In this document: positions 53,184 through 62,403 of the stretch, in pieces
Layout of the letters: every line of letters begins with the position of its first letter
Numbering within the stretch: position 1 is the stretch's first letter
Assembly (NCBI RefSeq): GCF_013141695.1
Contig: NZ_WHNY01000004.1
Location: forward strand, 186,001-250,000
DNA from: Paenibacillus plantarum
GTDB taxonomy: Bacteria > Bacillota > Bacilli > Paenibacillales > NBRC-103111
Length of the DNA stretch: 64,000 nt
Direction: 5' to 3'
The notes under the pieces: generated by a model
Seen by the model: only the letters and a program-made list of their open reading frames with translations
What the model was told of the DNA's origin: nothing
Database searches by the model: none
Translations under genes and position numbers: made by a program

Positions 53184-54050
53184 TTACTCCTTAACAGCTC
53201 CTACCAAAGCACCCTTTACAAAATATTTCTGCAGGAACGGATAGATCAGCAGAATAGGCACAACCGCTGCGATGATTGTCGCTGCTCGGATGGATTCTGG
53301 TGCGGAATTCATCAATGCCTCCACATTACTCATACTGACATTGTTCTCATCTTGAATGATGGACATCAAATAGACTTGCAATGGCATGAGATTGCGGTCT
53401 GTGATGTACAACATGGCACTAAAGAAGTTGTTCCAATAGCCAACTGCATAGAACATCGAGATCGTAGCGATCGAAGACATCGACAAAGGTACATAAATCG
53501 AAAATAAAATACGCGTGTTCGAAGCACCATCTATTTTGGCAGACTCATCTAAAGCATCTGGAATACCCATAAAGAAACTTCGCATTAGGATCAAATTAAA
53601 AGGCGCAACAAGGGTCGGAATGATCATGGACCAGATCGTATTCGTCATGCCGATTCCTTTCACGACCAGATACGTCGGAATGATACCACCACTAAAGAAC
53701 ATCGTTAGCACATATAAAAATAAAATGAATCGACGTCCTGGAAAGCCAACCTTGGATAAGGGATACGCTGCTAGCATCGTAATGAGCAGACTAAGTAATG
53801 TACCTACGATCGTAATAAAGACGGAATTGCCAAATGTCTTAATAAATTGTTGGTTATTCAGCACATATGCAAATGAATCGAAATGCATTTCCTTAGGCCA
53901 AAATGTGATCTCATGAGCCAGTACATAGGATTCATCACTTAGGGCTTTTGCTAATAAATGGATAAATGGCAGCAGCATAGATAAGCCAAGCAGCGATAGG
54001 CAAATATAATTCAGCCACCCGAAAACTTTCTCGCCTTTTGAATAAATCAT
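53184..54050 (-). CDS. Carbohydrate ABC transporter permease (LplC/YtcP type)
   Basis: 288 residues, six spans; EAA loop DESAKIDGASNTRILFSIYVP and the YtcP ending QKYFVKGALVGAVKE. Partner of the 54078 permease, 27 bp away. ATPase not encoded nearby. Confidence 0.93.
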   Translation of the reverse strand: MIYSKGEKVFGWLNYICLSLLGLSMLLPFIHLLAKALSDESYVLAHEITFWPKEMHFDSFAYVLNNQQFIKTFGNSVFITIVGTLLSLLITMLAAYPLSKVGFPGRRFILFLYVLTMFFSGGIIPTYLVVKGIGMTNTIWSMIIPTLVAPFNLILMRSFFMGIPDALDESAKIDGASNTRILFSIYVPLSMSSIATISMFYAVGYWNNFFSAMLYITDRNLMPLQVYLMSIIQDENNVSMSNVEALMNSAPESIRAATIIAAVVPILLIYPFLQKYFVKGALVGAVKE

Positions 54051-54077
54051 TGGAGCGGTCTCCTTTCGATCATCTGA

Positions 54078-55031
54078 TTAATAGACACCTTCTTCACCCA
54101 TTCTCCTCGCAAACCAGTTGGCACAAACCAGAAGGATACAACCAATCACAGATTTAAAGAGGCCGGCTGCAGACGTAAGTCCAAATTCCATTTTGCCAAA
54201 CGCTTCTCGGAAGACGTAGGTGTCGATAATATCAGATACATCGTAGACCGCAGGATTGTACATAATCAGCACCTGCTCCAGACCAGCGTCCAAGAGATGG
54301 CCGATTCTGAGCAGTAGGATAATAATGATCGTGGAACGCATGCCAGGGATCATAATATGCCAAATTTGTCTGAAGCGATTCGCGCCGTCCATAATGGAGG
54401 CTTGATAGAGCTCTGTATTGATTCCGAGTATGGCAGCCAAATAAATGATCGCCGCCCATCCGGTTTCCTTCCAGATTTCAGACAGTACCAGTACCCAACG
54501 AAATTTACCAGGATCGGCCATAAAAAAGATCGGCTCGCCGCCGAGTGCTTTAATGAACGAATTTACAATGCCTGAACCTGGGGACAAAAGATCAATGAAA
54601 ATGCCTCCGACAACGACCCAGGAGATGAAATGAGGAATGTAAGTGATCGTTTGGATCGTCCTTTTGAGGAAAACATGTCTCATTTCATTGATTAAAATAG
54701 CTAGGATAATTGGGGTAGGAAAGCCGAATACCAGCTTCATTAAACTAATAACTAACGTATTTCGAATGACCTTGGGAAACTCGTCATAAGCGAATAGCGT
54801 TCGAAAATGCTCCAAGCCTATCCATGGACTTTCCATCACACCTTGAATAATATTGTAATCCTTAAAGGCAATGACGACGCCATACATTGGTGTGTACCGG
54901 AATATAATCAGAAAGATAAGTCCCGGAATGGACATCAAGTATAAGTCCCAGTGTTTAGCCACGGTTGTCCATAAGGTGGTTTTAATGCGTGTTCGCCCAC
55001 CGGTTCGCGTTGATGAAATGTTCGTGTTCAT
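54078..55031 (-). CDS. Carbohydrate ABC transporter permease (LplB type)
   Basis: 317 residues, six spans, LplB N-terminal motif RYTPMYGVVIAFKDYNI and EAA loop YQASIMDGANRFRQIWHIMIP. First gene after the YesN regulator (144 bp gap). ATG behind GAGGAGGAGCACC. Confidence 0.93.
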   Translation of the reverse strand: MNTNISSTRTGGRTRIKTTLWTTVAKHWDLYLMSIPGLIFLIIFRYTPMYGVVIAFKDYNIIQGVMESPWIGLEHFRTLFAYDEFPKVIRNTLVISLMKLVFGFPTPIILAILINEMRHVFLKRTIQTITYIPHFISWVVVGGIFIDLLSPGSGIVNSFIKALGGEPIFFMADPGKFRWVLVLSEIWKETGWAAIIYLAAILGINTELYQASIMDGANRFRQIWHIMIPGMRSTIIIILLLRIGHLLDAGLEQVLIMYNPAVYDVSDIIDTYVFREAFGKMEFGLTSAAGLFKSVIGCILLVCANWFARRMGEEGVY

Positions 55032-55175
55032 GGTGCTCCTCCTCTAGCAGATAAGTGATCGTGCTGCTTTCGATACTCTTATCTTACAGATAGCTGAATA
55101 CGTTTCCAATGACACTAGCATGACATCCTACGCAACTTTCATGACTTCCATCTTCCAAAACAATGATAGGTTGAC

Positions 55176-56768
55176 CTACTTGTTCAAGTCTCCTGGTTTC
55201 ATTCCCCAGTACTTCTGGAATGCCTTGGAAAAATAATTGACATGCCGGAAGCCCACCTGTTCAGCTGCTTCATACACCTTTGCACCTTGAACCAGCAAGG
55301 CCTTTGCCCGCTCCATTTTGCGTTCAAGCACATAATCTGTGAAGGACATCCCCATTTCTTCTTTGAACAATCGACTCAGATAGGATGAATTCATAAATAA
55401 AATTTCTGATATTTGGTATAAGCTAATATCTTCATGCAATCTGGCGTCAATGAATTTCAGAATATCTGTGACGGACTGTTTGGTGCTGCTTTTTCGGCTT
55501 TCATTCACAACGAGACAGATGCGGCCAATGACGCGAATAATCCATTCCTGAATTTGTTCTTTCGTTAGCAGTTGATTTAGACTCTCGAAGTACGGATAAT
55601 CATCACCCGTTACCTCCGCTAGCAGCCACTGTCTAGCATGAATAAACCTAGAAAGCATACCGCTGATGTGAATCAGAAATTCTCGCACCTCAGATACGCT
55701 GCTCGTCGAAAAGGCAGAACGAATCATCTGTCCCGCCACCTCCTTGGCTTGATGCTCGTCCCCCAGCTCAAACGAAGTTTCCAGCTGTTTCTCCATATCT
55801 GCCAGGGAGGTCCATTTATTCGCAGTAGTTTGATCCTCATGAAACGTAATTGCAATGTTATGCCCGTATACGATCCGCGTCTGAAGGGCCATTTTTGCTT
55901 TTAAATAAGCGTCAGGCAGCAATTCCTTGGCGGCAACAATCGGACCGATCCCTGCACTAGCTGTAATTTTTAAGCTATCTTTCATCAATGTCAAAACATC
56001 GGTAACTGCGTGGTTCACACGCTGATAGAAATCCATTCTGTTCTCTTCCAGACTTCCCATGAACAATGCAACCGTGGTCCCATCGGCATCCTGTAGGATG
56101 AACGCTGACGTTTCAGCTAAACGTTCCTTCGCAATCCCGTTTAATGAAAATAACAACAGTGATCTGTCCGATTGATGGAAACGGATATCGTCCTCATTGA
56201 GCGGATCAATATCCAAAATAACGGGAATATACAACTGTTCTGGCAGCTTCAAATGCACCTCTTCGCCTCGCTTCTCGAGCTCCCAACTCGCATAACTACC
56301 AGTTAGCCAATTCCGGTAAAATGCTTCATGCAGACGAGGGAGATTCGTCTTCCATCTTTCTTTAAGCAAATCATATTGATGCTTCTCTTCCAGTTCCAAC
56401 CTCCTCTTGCTGGCTGCATCCATTACACTCTCCAAGATACTATCGTTACTGGCTGGTTTGAGTACATATTTGCTTACCCCATATTCAATGCTTTCTCTTG
56501 CGTAATCGAACTCATCATGTCCAGTCAGCACGATCATTTTGATATGTCGATGGTGCTGCTGCAATAAACGAGCCAGCTCTAATCCGCTCATGACAGGCAT
56601 TTGTATATCTGTCAGAACAATGTCCGCTCCCATTTTCTCAACCAATCGCAACGCTTCCTCACCGGTTCCCACGGCTCCGATCAATTCTATGCCATGCTGT
56701 TCCCATGCAATTCCTTCGGCAATCCGATCTCGCAATCTGACTTCATCTTCCACAATAAGCAGCTTCAT
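55176..56768 (-). CDS. YesN-type response regulator, receiver + AraC HTH
   Basis: 530 residues; start 2 bp after the kinase stop. Receiver with Asp54 (ADIVLTDIQMP) and K in YVLKPAS; central YesN domain; C-terminal AraC HTH (ISLYQISEILFMNSSYLSRL ... EQVGFRHVNYFSKAFQKYWG). Likely activator of the downstream transporter and hydrolase genes in the 41-55 kb cluster. Confidence 0.93.
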   Translation of the reverse strand: MKLLIVEDEVRLRDRIAEGIAWEQHGIELIGAVGTGEEALRLVEKMGADIVLTDIQMPVMSGLELARLLQQHHRHIKMIVLTGHDEFDYARESIEYGVSKYVLKPASNDSILESVMDAASKRRLELEEKHQYDLLKERWKTNLPRLHEAFYRNWLTGSYASWELEKRGEEVHLKLPEQLYIPVILDIDPLNEDDIRFHQSDRSLLLFSLNGIAKERLAETSAFILQDADGTTVALFMGSLEENRMDFYQRVNHAVTDVLTLMKDSLKITASAGIGPIVAAKELLPDAYLKAKMALQTRIVYGHNIAITFHEDQTTANKWTSLADMEKQLETSFELGDEHQAKEVAGQMIRSAFSTSSVSEVREFLIHISGMLSRFIHARQWLLAEVTGDDYPYFESLNQLLTKEQIQEWIIRVIGRICLVVNESRKSSTKQSVTDILKFIDARLHEDISLYQISEILFMNSSYLSRLFKEEMGMSFTDYVLERKMERAKALLVQGAKVYEAAEQVGFRHVNYFSKAFQKYWGMKPGDLNK

Positions 56769-56770
56769 CC

Positions 56771-58555
56771 TTATGCCTCGCTCTCATTTATTTGAATTTG
56801 AGCCCTCTCAGCGGAACTGTCACCGACTGGCATAATGACAGTCACTTTCGTTCCTTCTCCAGCTATACTCTCCATACGTAGATCAGCTTGTTCCCCATAA
56901 AACAGCTTTAATCGCGATTTCACATTTTTCAAAGCAAAAAATTGCACCGAAGTTGATTGCTCTTCTCTTACAAGCATATTGGCTTGACTCTCGCCAATCT
57001 TTTCCAGCTCTTCCTGTAACGCATGCAGCGCATCTTCCTTCAATCCTATGCCCGTATCCTGAATGACAATATGAAGGCATTGCTGCTCAAGGGTAATCGT
57101 AAGCGTGAGGCTCCCTTTTCCCGCAACTTTTTCCAATCCATGTACGATCGCATTCTCAATTAATGGCTGAAGCAACAGTCGGAGCAGCGGAACCTTCCTC
57201 GCTTCTGGCTGTACCGTTACGTTAACCGTAAATCGATCCATCAATCGTATTTGTTGAATGCGAATATAATACATAAGGTGCTCAAGCGTCTCCTCCACCG
57301 TGAAGGTCTCACGTCCTTTGCCAAGGCTCACCCTGAAAAAGTTGGCTAAATTCATCACCATTTCACTCACCTCATGCACGTCATGCTCTTCCGAAACGGT
57401 GTAAATACAATCCAGAGTATTATACAGAAAATGGGGATTTATTTGGGACTGAAGCAGCCTAAACTGTGATTTGGCTAGGTGCAATTCCTTTTCATATCCG
57501 TCCTCAATTAATTGCTTCTGGGTAGTAACCATCGTATTGAAGGTATTCATGACATACCCAAGCTCATCTTGTCGTTGATGCTGTACGAAGGCATTTAAAT
57601 TTCCGATGCTGACTTGTTTCATTTGAGAAGACAGAAGAAATAAGGGCTTAGAAATACCACTGTAAACGAAAATCGAAATAGATAAAGCCAACAAAATGCT
57701 TACTAGCATAATCACATACGTAAAATTACGAATTTGATAATTGGATTTCAGGATTTCCTGCTCTTGCTGCTTAATCGTAAGTTCCCATCCAGAAGCCATT
57801 TCTCCCGATGAATGTGAAAACAACTTGGACTCATCCGACTGCTCACTCGCAGCTTGGACAATGACTGGCTTGCCTTTGAAAGACAAACTCAGCTCTGTCT
57901 TATTGGATGGAATAAGCGGTTCGACAATATCCATCAAGGCCGATTTCGCAATAGCCGTGATGACAAGATCCTTTTCCAGAGATTCCAAATTATAGGGGTC
58001 CATAATGCGAATAAAATAGATGCGATCCTCTTTCCAATAGGGCTGGATATTTCTTGTTTCCTGATCTGGCACATAAACAATCATAGCTCCGTTGGCTCGT
58101 ACCGCTTCCTGATACCATGGCTGTTCGTACACATGATTAAAGTGCACAATTCCCGTTTCGTAGGATAATGCATTCCCCGTGCTACCATGTATAACGGACA
58201 TCTCCTGCACCATATGATTCACATTAATAATGACTGAAAATTGTTGCTGAATTTTTCTTAGCTCATATAAGCTCTCACTTGAGATCTCTTTCGTAATTTT
58301 ACTGAGAACCTCATTGACATTCTTATCTGTGCTAATCAGGAAAGACATCTGTCCCACATTTTGCACGATTAAATCCAAGTAACCGACAGAGGTTAGAATA
58401 GAAGCGTGTACCCGATCACCGATCTGCTTTTTAAGGATCGTTTGGGACATCTGATTGCCGAACAAACTGACCGAGACTAAGGGAAGAAGGATGAGGAGAA
58501 ATAGCGTCGTTAATTTAAACTGAATGGATTTTTCAAATTTCTGACGAAGAAGCAC
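56771..58555 (-). CDS. YesM-type sensor histidine kinase
   Basis: 594 residues: span at about 14-34, extracellular sensor (about 35-275), second span (about 280-300), HAMP, kinase core with QINPHFLYNTLD (His375), LLQPLIENAIVHG and DTGIGL. Sensor of the second sugar regulon. Promoter not clear; preceded by AAGGAGG. Confidence 0.93.
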   Translation of the reverse strand: MLLRQKFEKSIQFKLTTLFLLILLPLVSVSLFGNQMSQTILKKQIGDRVHASILTSVGYLDLIVQNVGQMSFLISTDKNVNEVLSKITKEISSESLYELRKIQQQFSVIINVNHMVQEMSVIHGSTGNALSYETGIVHFNHVYEQPWYQEAVRANGAMIVYVPDQETRNIQPYWKEDRIYFIRIMDPYNLESLEKDLVITAIAKSALMDIVEPLIPSNKTELSLSFKGKPVIVQAASEQSDESKLFSHSSGEMASGWELTIKQQEQEILKSNYQIRNFTYVIMLVSILLALSISIFVYSGISKPLFLLSSQMKQVSIGNLNAFVQHQRQDELGYVMNTFNTMVTTQKQLIEDGYEKELHLAKSQFRLLQSQINPHFLYNTLDCIYTVSEEHDVHEVSEMVMNLANFFRVSLGKGRETFTVEETLEHLMYYIRIQQIRLMDRFTVNVTVQPEARKVPLLRLLLQPLIENAIVHGLEKVAGKGSLTLTITLEQQCLHIVIQDTGIGLKEDALHALQEELEKIGESQANMLVREEQSTSVQFFALKNVKSRLKLFYGEQADLRMESIAGEGTKVTVIMPVGDSSAERAQIQINESEA

Positions 58556-58636
58556 ATTGGCCTACCTCCTTTTTCCATCATTCTAATCCGAAATCCGAAT
58601 AGATTAAAGGGAATTTATTACAAGGTCAAATAGAAC

Positions 58637-58748
58637 ATCGCCGAGGTCATGCAGTACGGATGACCCGGTGTGGGGCCCCCGCTACAGGAAACGTGGCCAC
58701 AAACTTGCTCTGCACTGTCCCAAATCCTCAGATTCAGAAATAGACAAT
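58637..58748 (-). pseudogene. Fragment of a LamG gene, near-copy of 6820-6931
   Basis: 112 bases differing from 6820-6931 at about six positions (roughly 95% identity). The frame is still open and reads CLFLNLRIWDSAEQVCGHVS then CSGGPTPGHPYCMTSA as in the LamG protein. Nothing before or after matches that gene, so it is an isolated internal piece with sharp edges, lying upstream of the YesM kinase. Origin: a lost LamG paralogue, or a short gene-conversion or insertion event. Confidence 0.75.
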
Positions 58749-58935
58749 CATTCCTGCTCTACATTCACATGAAATAACAGAAAGTGGAATTGCCTTTAGA
58801 CTTTCGGATGAAGTGATAATAATAGAAACTGTTTTAAATGAATATGTTGTTTGTGAAGTGCATTCAGGAACGTATTATTTCCACTCACAGATTCGACCTA
58901 GGGTAAGTAATAACGAAATATGGGTATCAACCTAG
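58749..58935 (+). pseudogene. C-terminal remnant of an unknown gene
   Basis: Starting right at the end of the LamG fragment, the plus strand is open for 62 codons (ALHSHEITESGIAFRLSDEV ... CEVHSGTYYFHSQIRPR ... IWVST) to a TAG at 58933-58935. Codon use and composition are protein-like, there is no start codon or ribosome-binding site, and the family is not recognised. Probably the tail of a gene whose front was replaced at the 58748/58749 junction. Confidence 0.35.
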
Positions 58936-59015
58936 TGCGGAACCATCCACTTGACCATATATTGATATTGCCACCCAGCACAGTCAACTTAATCGTCACC
59001 CTCATTAATAAAACG

Positions 59016-59065
59016 AAAAAAAACGGTCTGTATTCGCATCTACCTCGCGATAAGACCGTTTTTTT
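59016..59065. terminator. Bidirectional terminator
   Basis: AAAAAAACGGTCT / AGACCGTTTTTTT stem with flanking A and T runs on both sides; serves either strand. It separates the gene remnants from the small-peptide region. Confidence 0.7.
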
Positions 59066-59187
59066 GTGTGAAATTCTCAGTTGGCGGAAATTCTTACACA
59101 CAAATTGGTTCGTGCGTCCAATCAATCCCTATATAACGAACATATTTTATACCGTAGTGACAAATCACCAGAGGGGAATGAGTAAAC

Positions 59188-59298
59188 ATGGGAGCAGTAG
59201 GTTATGGTGGAAGTTGTGCAGGTCACGGTTCAAGCGCAGCAGCTATTTTGGTTCTTTTTATTCTTTTGGTTATCATCACGTCAGCTTTTGTATGGTAA
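59188..59298 (+). CDS. YjcZ-type sporulation small membrane peptide, copy 1
   Basis: 36 residues: MGAVGYGGSCAGHGSSAAA followed by a hydrophobic helix ILVLFILLVIITSAFVW. The short Gly/Tyr-rich head and single terminal membrane span are characteristic of the YjcZ family of Bacillales spore-associated peptides. Ribosome-binding site GAGGGG 11 bases upstream; an overlapping out-of-frame ATG at 59178 is not used. Duplicated at 62271 with one silent difference. A rho-independent terminator follows. Confidence 0.8.
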   Translation: MGAVGYGGSCAGHGSSAAAILVLFILLVIITSAFVW

Positions 59299-59326
59299 AT
59301 CTTTAATCCTACAAAATGAACAACAA

Positions 59327-59365
59327 GAAAAAACGGCCGCGAATTAATATGCGGGCCGTTTTTTC
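59327..59365 (+). terminator. Terminator of YjcZ copy 1
   Basis: GAAAAAACGGCC / GGCCGTTTTTTC stem with T-run on the plus strand, 29 bp after the stop. Confidence 0.8.
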
Positions 59366-59487
59366 TCTTTGTTCTTATCATAAAAAAATCATCCTTATTC
59401 TTTATACTTACTTCTGCTTACCGGGATCCTTCCACTCGCAACAACACGCCAAAGGAGTTCAGTCATATGTAATTCTTCAATAAAAAT

Positions 59488-59521
59488 GGGCTGCGCCGAA
59501 ATAAATCTTTCGGTGCAGCCC
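59488..59521 (-). terminator. Terminator of the Sm-like protein gene
   Basis: GGGCTGC-CCGAAA / TTTCGG-GCAGCCC hairpin followed on the minus strand by ATTTTTATT, 12 bp after the stop at 59533. Confidence 0.75.
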
Positions 59522-59532
59522 CTTATTTCAAC

Positions 59533-59814
59533 TTACCACCAGAATCCTGGACCACCGAAACCGCCGAAGCCGCCAAAGCCCCCGCCAAAACCACCAAATG
59601 CAAAAGGTTCAGTGCCGATAGCTAAGAGATCAAATAAAACCAATGGGATGATCGCTTTAACCTGTACTTTCTCACCTTTTTGTGGAGCTATAACCAATTT
59701 GTTACCGCTAATTCTGACCAATTTGCCAGATACGCTTGTTCCGTCTTTTTTCAGTGCCATAATTTGTTTACCAACCATGTTACGAACGTCCTCTTTCCGA
59801 ATTTGGGATGTCAT
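59533..59814 (-). CDS. Sm-like domain protein with Gly/Phe-rich tail
   Basis: 93 residues: VRNMVGKQIMALKKDGTSVS, GKLVRISGNKLVIAP and QVKAIIPLVLFDLLAIG form an Sm/LSM-type small barrel as in several spore-coat and DUF2642-like Bacillales proteins. The last 22 residues are GGFGG-type repeats ending PGFWW, a self-assembly or surface-associated style of tail. Perfect AGAAGGAGGTGG ribosome-binding site. Convergent with the YjcZ copy 1 gene and divergent from the YcaO gene. Sporulation link is inferred, not shown. Confidence 0.65.
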   Translation of the reverse strand: MTSQIRKEDVRNMVGKQIMALKKDGTSVSGKLVRISGNKLVIAPQKGEKVQVKAIIPLVLFDLLAIGTEPFAFGGFGGGFGGFGGFGGPGFWW

Positions 59815-60063
59815 GAACGTCCACCTCCTTCTGCCACCAGAGATACATTGCTATACAATGTACTCCTGTTTAGGTTAGATCGATTGGATACCTGTCCACC
59901 CATGTGTAAAAACAGTCATTCACCTACATCTGAAAATTGTAAGCAACTTGTCCAATACGTGCATATATTGGTCATCACTCCTATAAAATGAAGTCATCTT
60001 AAAGAAAGGTTGTTATCCCGCCGAAACGAGCGGGGCATATTGCTGCGAGATGAGGTGATCTGC

Positions 60064-61965
60064 ATGAATGCTATCATATCCGTTGTAGGAACAGGTTTAT
60101 TGGTCGACTTCGTTTGCGGAATGTTATCGGACCATTATCAGGTCGTTCGACAGAAAAATTTCACTTCAGACATACCGAAAGCGGCGAAATTGGTTGTGGT
60201 GCTGCACGATGACTGGCCTTCTTCGGGATACTCAGAGGCTGAAGAGGCGTTAAAGCAGGTTGGCATCCCGTGGCTGCGGGGCTTTATTTCAATGGATGAG
60301 GGCATAGTCGGGCCTTTGATTCGTCCGGGTGTACCCGGATGCACTGAATGTGCGGATAACCGGCGTTTTACGGCGTCGCCAGCGGACATACAACATGCAG
60401 TACGATCTTCGCCCTCAGGACTTTGGCATGTTGCTCACTTGCTGGTTGCCGAGACGCTGCGAGTGCTGCAGGGCAGCCGAGCCCATACAGAACAGCATAT
60501 GTATATCGTTAACCTTAATAATCTGAGTAGCTCGCTCCATTTCATTCTGCCTGACTCGCTTTGTTCGGTGTGTGGCTGCTTACCAGACGATTCATCGGAG
60601 GCGGCCAACATTTCGCTCAAGCCGAGCCCGAAGATAAGCGCAGACAGTTACCGATGCCGTCCGATAGAGGACCTGAAACAACATTTGGTCAAAGACTATA
60701 TGGATTACCGGACTGGCGTTTTTAATGCCAAGATGCTTGACCTCGTGTCGCCGTTTGCTGGGGTGGGGGTCAATCTGCCGTCGTTTATGATGGGAGATGA
60801 GGTAACGGGAGGTCGCAGCTTTTCTTATGCGGAAAGCGAATTGACCGCAATCTTGGAAGGATTGGAGCGGCACTGTGGAATAACCCCCCGCGGCAAACGG
60901 ACCGTAGTCTACGACAGCTTCAACCATGTTGCGGATCAAGCACTCGACCCCTCCAAGGTTGGATTATATTCGAAGAAACAGTACGCCCTGTCTGATTGTA
61001 CGTTCGAACCGTTTGATCCCGCCCTCCCGATCGATTGGATTTGGGGCTATTCACTCGTGCAGAAGTTTCCGATCCTTGTTCCTGAGAGTCTCGCTTATTA
61101 CAGCTCGGGATTTGGTTCTGCCTTTGTTCAGGAAGGCTCTAACGGGTGTGCGTTAGGCGGGAGCTTGGAGGAAGCCATCTTGCACGGTATTTTGGAAGTG
61201 GTGGAGCGCGACGCGTTCCTGATGACTTGGTACGCGCAGTTGCCTATCCCGCGCCTGGACCCCTATTCCACTAACGATCAGGAACTGCTGCTCATGCTCG
61301 AAAGACTGCGCGTTGTTGCCGGATACGATATACATTTGTTTAATATGACGATGGAGAATGGGATTCCGAGCATTTGGGCGCTCGCGAAAAGCATCAGCCC
61401 TGGGAAGATGAATATGATCTGTTCGGCGGGAGCACATCTGGATCCAGTACGGGCAGCGAAAAGCGCCATTCACGAATTTGCCGGCAGGTTAAACTTTTTG
61501 CAAGAGAAATTTGAGGAGGGCCAAGAACATATTAGGCAGATGCTCGACGATCCATTTCTCGTATATCAAATGGAGGATCATGCCCTGCTTTACGGTTTGC
61601 CGCAAGCAGAGGAACGGCTGCAATTTTTATTGAACGGACAGCGCCCGCTCAGAACGTTTGACGAGGAGTTCAAGCGTAAGGCAAGTCATGCGGATCTAAC
61701 CGATGATCTGAAGGACATGATCGAGGTGTTTCACCACTTGAACCTCGATGTGATTGTGGTGGATCAATCATCGCTAGAAACGCAGCGAAACGGGCTGCAT
61801 TGTGTAAAAGTACTGATTCCGGGAATGCTGCCGATGACGTTCGGACATCATTTGAAACGCTTGACGGGGTTAAAGAGAGTGTATCGGGTGCCGGCGAAGC
61901 TTGGATATGCGAAAGGACCGCTGAAGGCTGGTCAACTCAATCCGCATCCGCATCCATTTCTATAA
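60064..61965 (+). CDS. TOMM cyclodehydratase: E1-like leader-binding domain fused to YcaO
   Basis: 633 residues from ATG 60064 (GATGAGGTGATC upstream). N-terminal part about 1-215 is the E1-like/Ocin-ThiF partner: IISVVGTGLLVDFVCGML, then GCTECAD and CSVCGC, a likely four-cysteine zinc site. About 240-633 is the YcaO domain: ELTAILEGLERHCG, EAILHGILEVVERDAFLMTW and SAIHEFAGR carry the ATP-site Glu residues, and the C-terminus LNPHPHPFL has the PxPxP tail needed for cyclodehydration. It makes azolines from Cys/Ser/Thr in a precursor peptide using ATP. No dehydrogenase, precursor or exporter is recognised nearby; the flanking YjcZ-like peptides are the only small open frames. A terminator follows. 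Confidence 0.88.
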   Translation: MNAIISVVGTGLLVDFVCGMLSDHYQVVRQKNFTSDIPKAAKLVVVLHDDWPSSGYSEAEEALKQVGIPWLRGFISMDEGIVGPLIRPGVPGCTECADNRRFTASPADIQHAVRSSPSGLWHVAHLLVAETLRVLQGSRAHTEQHMYIVNLNNLSSSLHFILPDSLCSVCGCLPDDSSEAANISLKPSPKISADSYRCRPIEDLKQHLVKDYMDYRTGVFNAKMLDLVSPFAGVGVNLPSFMMGDEVTGGRSFSYAESELTAILEGLERHCGITPRGKRTVVYDSFNHVADQALDPSKVGLYSKKQYALSDCTFEPFDPALPIDWIWGYSLVQKFPILVPESLAYYSSGFGSAFVQEGSNGCALGGSLEEAILHGILEVVERDAFLMTWYAQLPIPRLDPYSTNDQELLLMLERLRVVAGYDIHLFNMTMENGIPSIWALAKSISPGKMNMICSAGAHLDPVRAAKSAIHEFAGRLNFLQEKFEEGQEHIRQMLDDPFLVYQMEDHALLYGLPQAEERLQFLLNGQRPLRTFDEEFKRKASHADLTDDLKDMIEVFHHLNLDVIVVDQSSLETQRNGLHCVKVLIPGMLPMTFGHHLKRLTGLKRVYRVPAKLGYAKGPLKAGQLNPHPHPFL

Positions 61966-62012
61966 TAGCCGAATGATCAGTATCGTTTTGCAATAAAAAA
62001 ACAAAGAGAAAA

Positions 62013-62048
62013 AGTCACCCTAAATCTTATCCCAGGGTGACTTTTTTC
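62013..62048 (+). terminator. Terminator of the YcaO gene
   Basis: Stem AGTCACCCT/AGGGTGACT followed by TTTTTT, 48 bp after the YcaO stop, so the gene is a monocistronic unit. Confidence 0.8.
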
Positions 62049-62270
62049 TAGTAAGTGAAGGTTGAAATCATGAGTTGAGTAGCTGTGGAGGTTTAATACA
62101 TAAGATTCAAATTTTAAAATAATGTGTGTACTCATAGGGAGAATATGCGGTTATTTTTTCCTGGTGTTAGGTAAATGTAAACTCAATTTGGTACATACGT
62201 CCAATCAATTACTATATAACGAACATATTTTATACCGTAGTGACAAATCACCAGAGGGGAATGAGTAAAC

Positions 62271-62381
62271 ATGGGAGCAGTAGGTTATGGTGGAAGTTGT
62301 GCAGGTCACGGTTCAAGTGCAGCAGCTATTTTGGTTCTTTTTATTCTTTTGGTTATCATCACGTCAGCTTTTGTATGGTAA
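62271..62381 (+). CDS. YjcZ-type sporulation small membrane peptide, copy 2
   Basis: Protein identical to the copy at 59188-59298 (36 residues; the only coding difference is the silent AGC/AGT at one Ser codon). Same ribosome-binding site and upstream CATATTTTA motif (62224-62232). Sequence conservation of the upstream region argues for a recent duplication including regulation. Confidence 0.8.
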   Translation: MGAVGYGGSCAGHGSSAAAILVLFILLVIITSAFVW

Positions 62382-62403
62382 TTCCTTAATCCTACACAAA
62401 TAA

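Larger units (their letters stand above)
59105..59365 (+). repeat. Direct repeat, copy 1, carrying a YjcZ-type gene
   Basis: This stretch and 62188-62452 share promoter-like region, ribosome-binding site and coding sequence almost base for base (offset 3083); the terminators are alike but diverged. The segment CATATTTTA (59141-59149) fits the -10 of mother-cell sporulation sigma factors (CATA-N3-TA) and is the same in both copies. Confidence 0.8.

Noticed and set aside
59540..59610. CCGCCGAAGCCGCCAAAGCC-like short repeat
   Set aside because: Looks like a microsatellite but is the coding sequence of the Gly/Phe-rich tail of the Sm-like protein.
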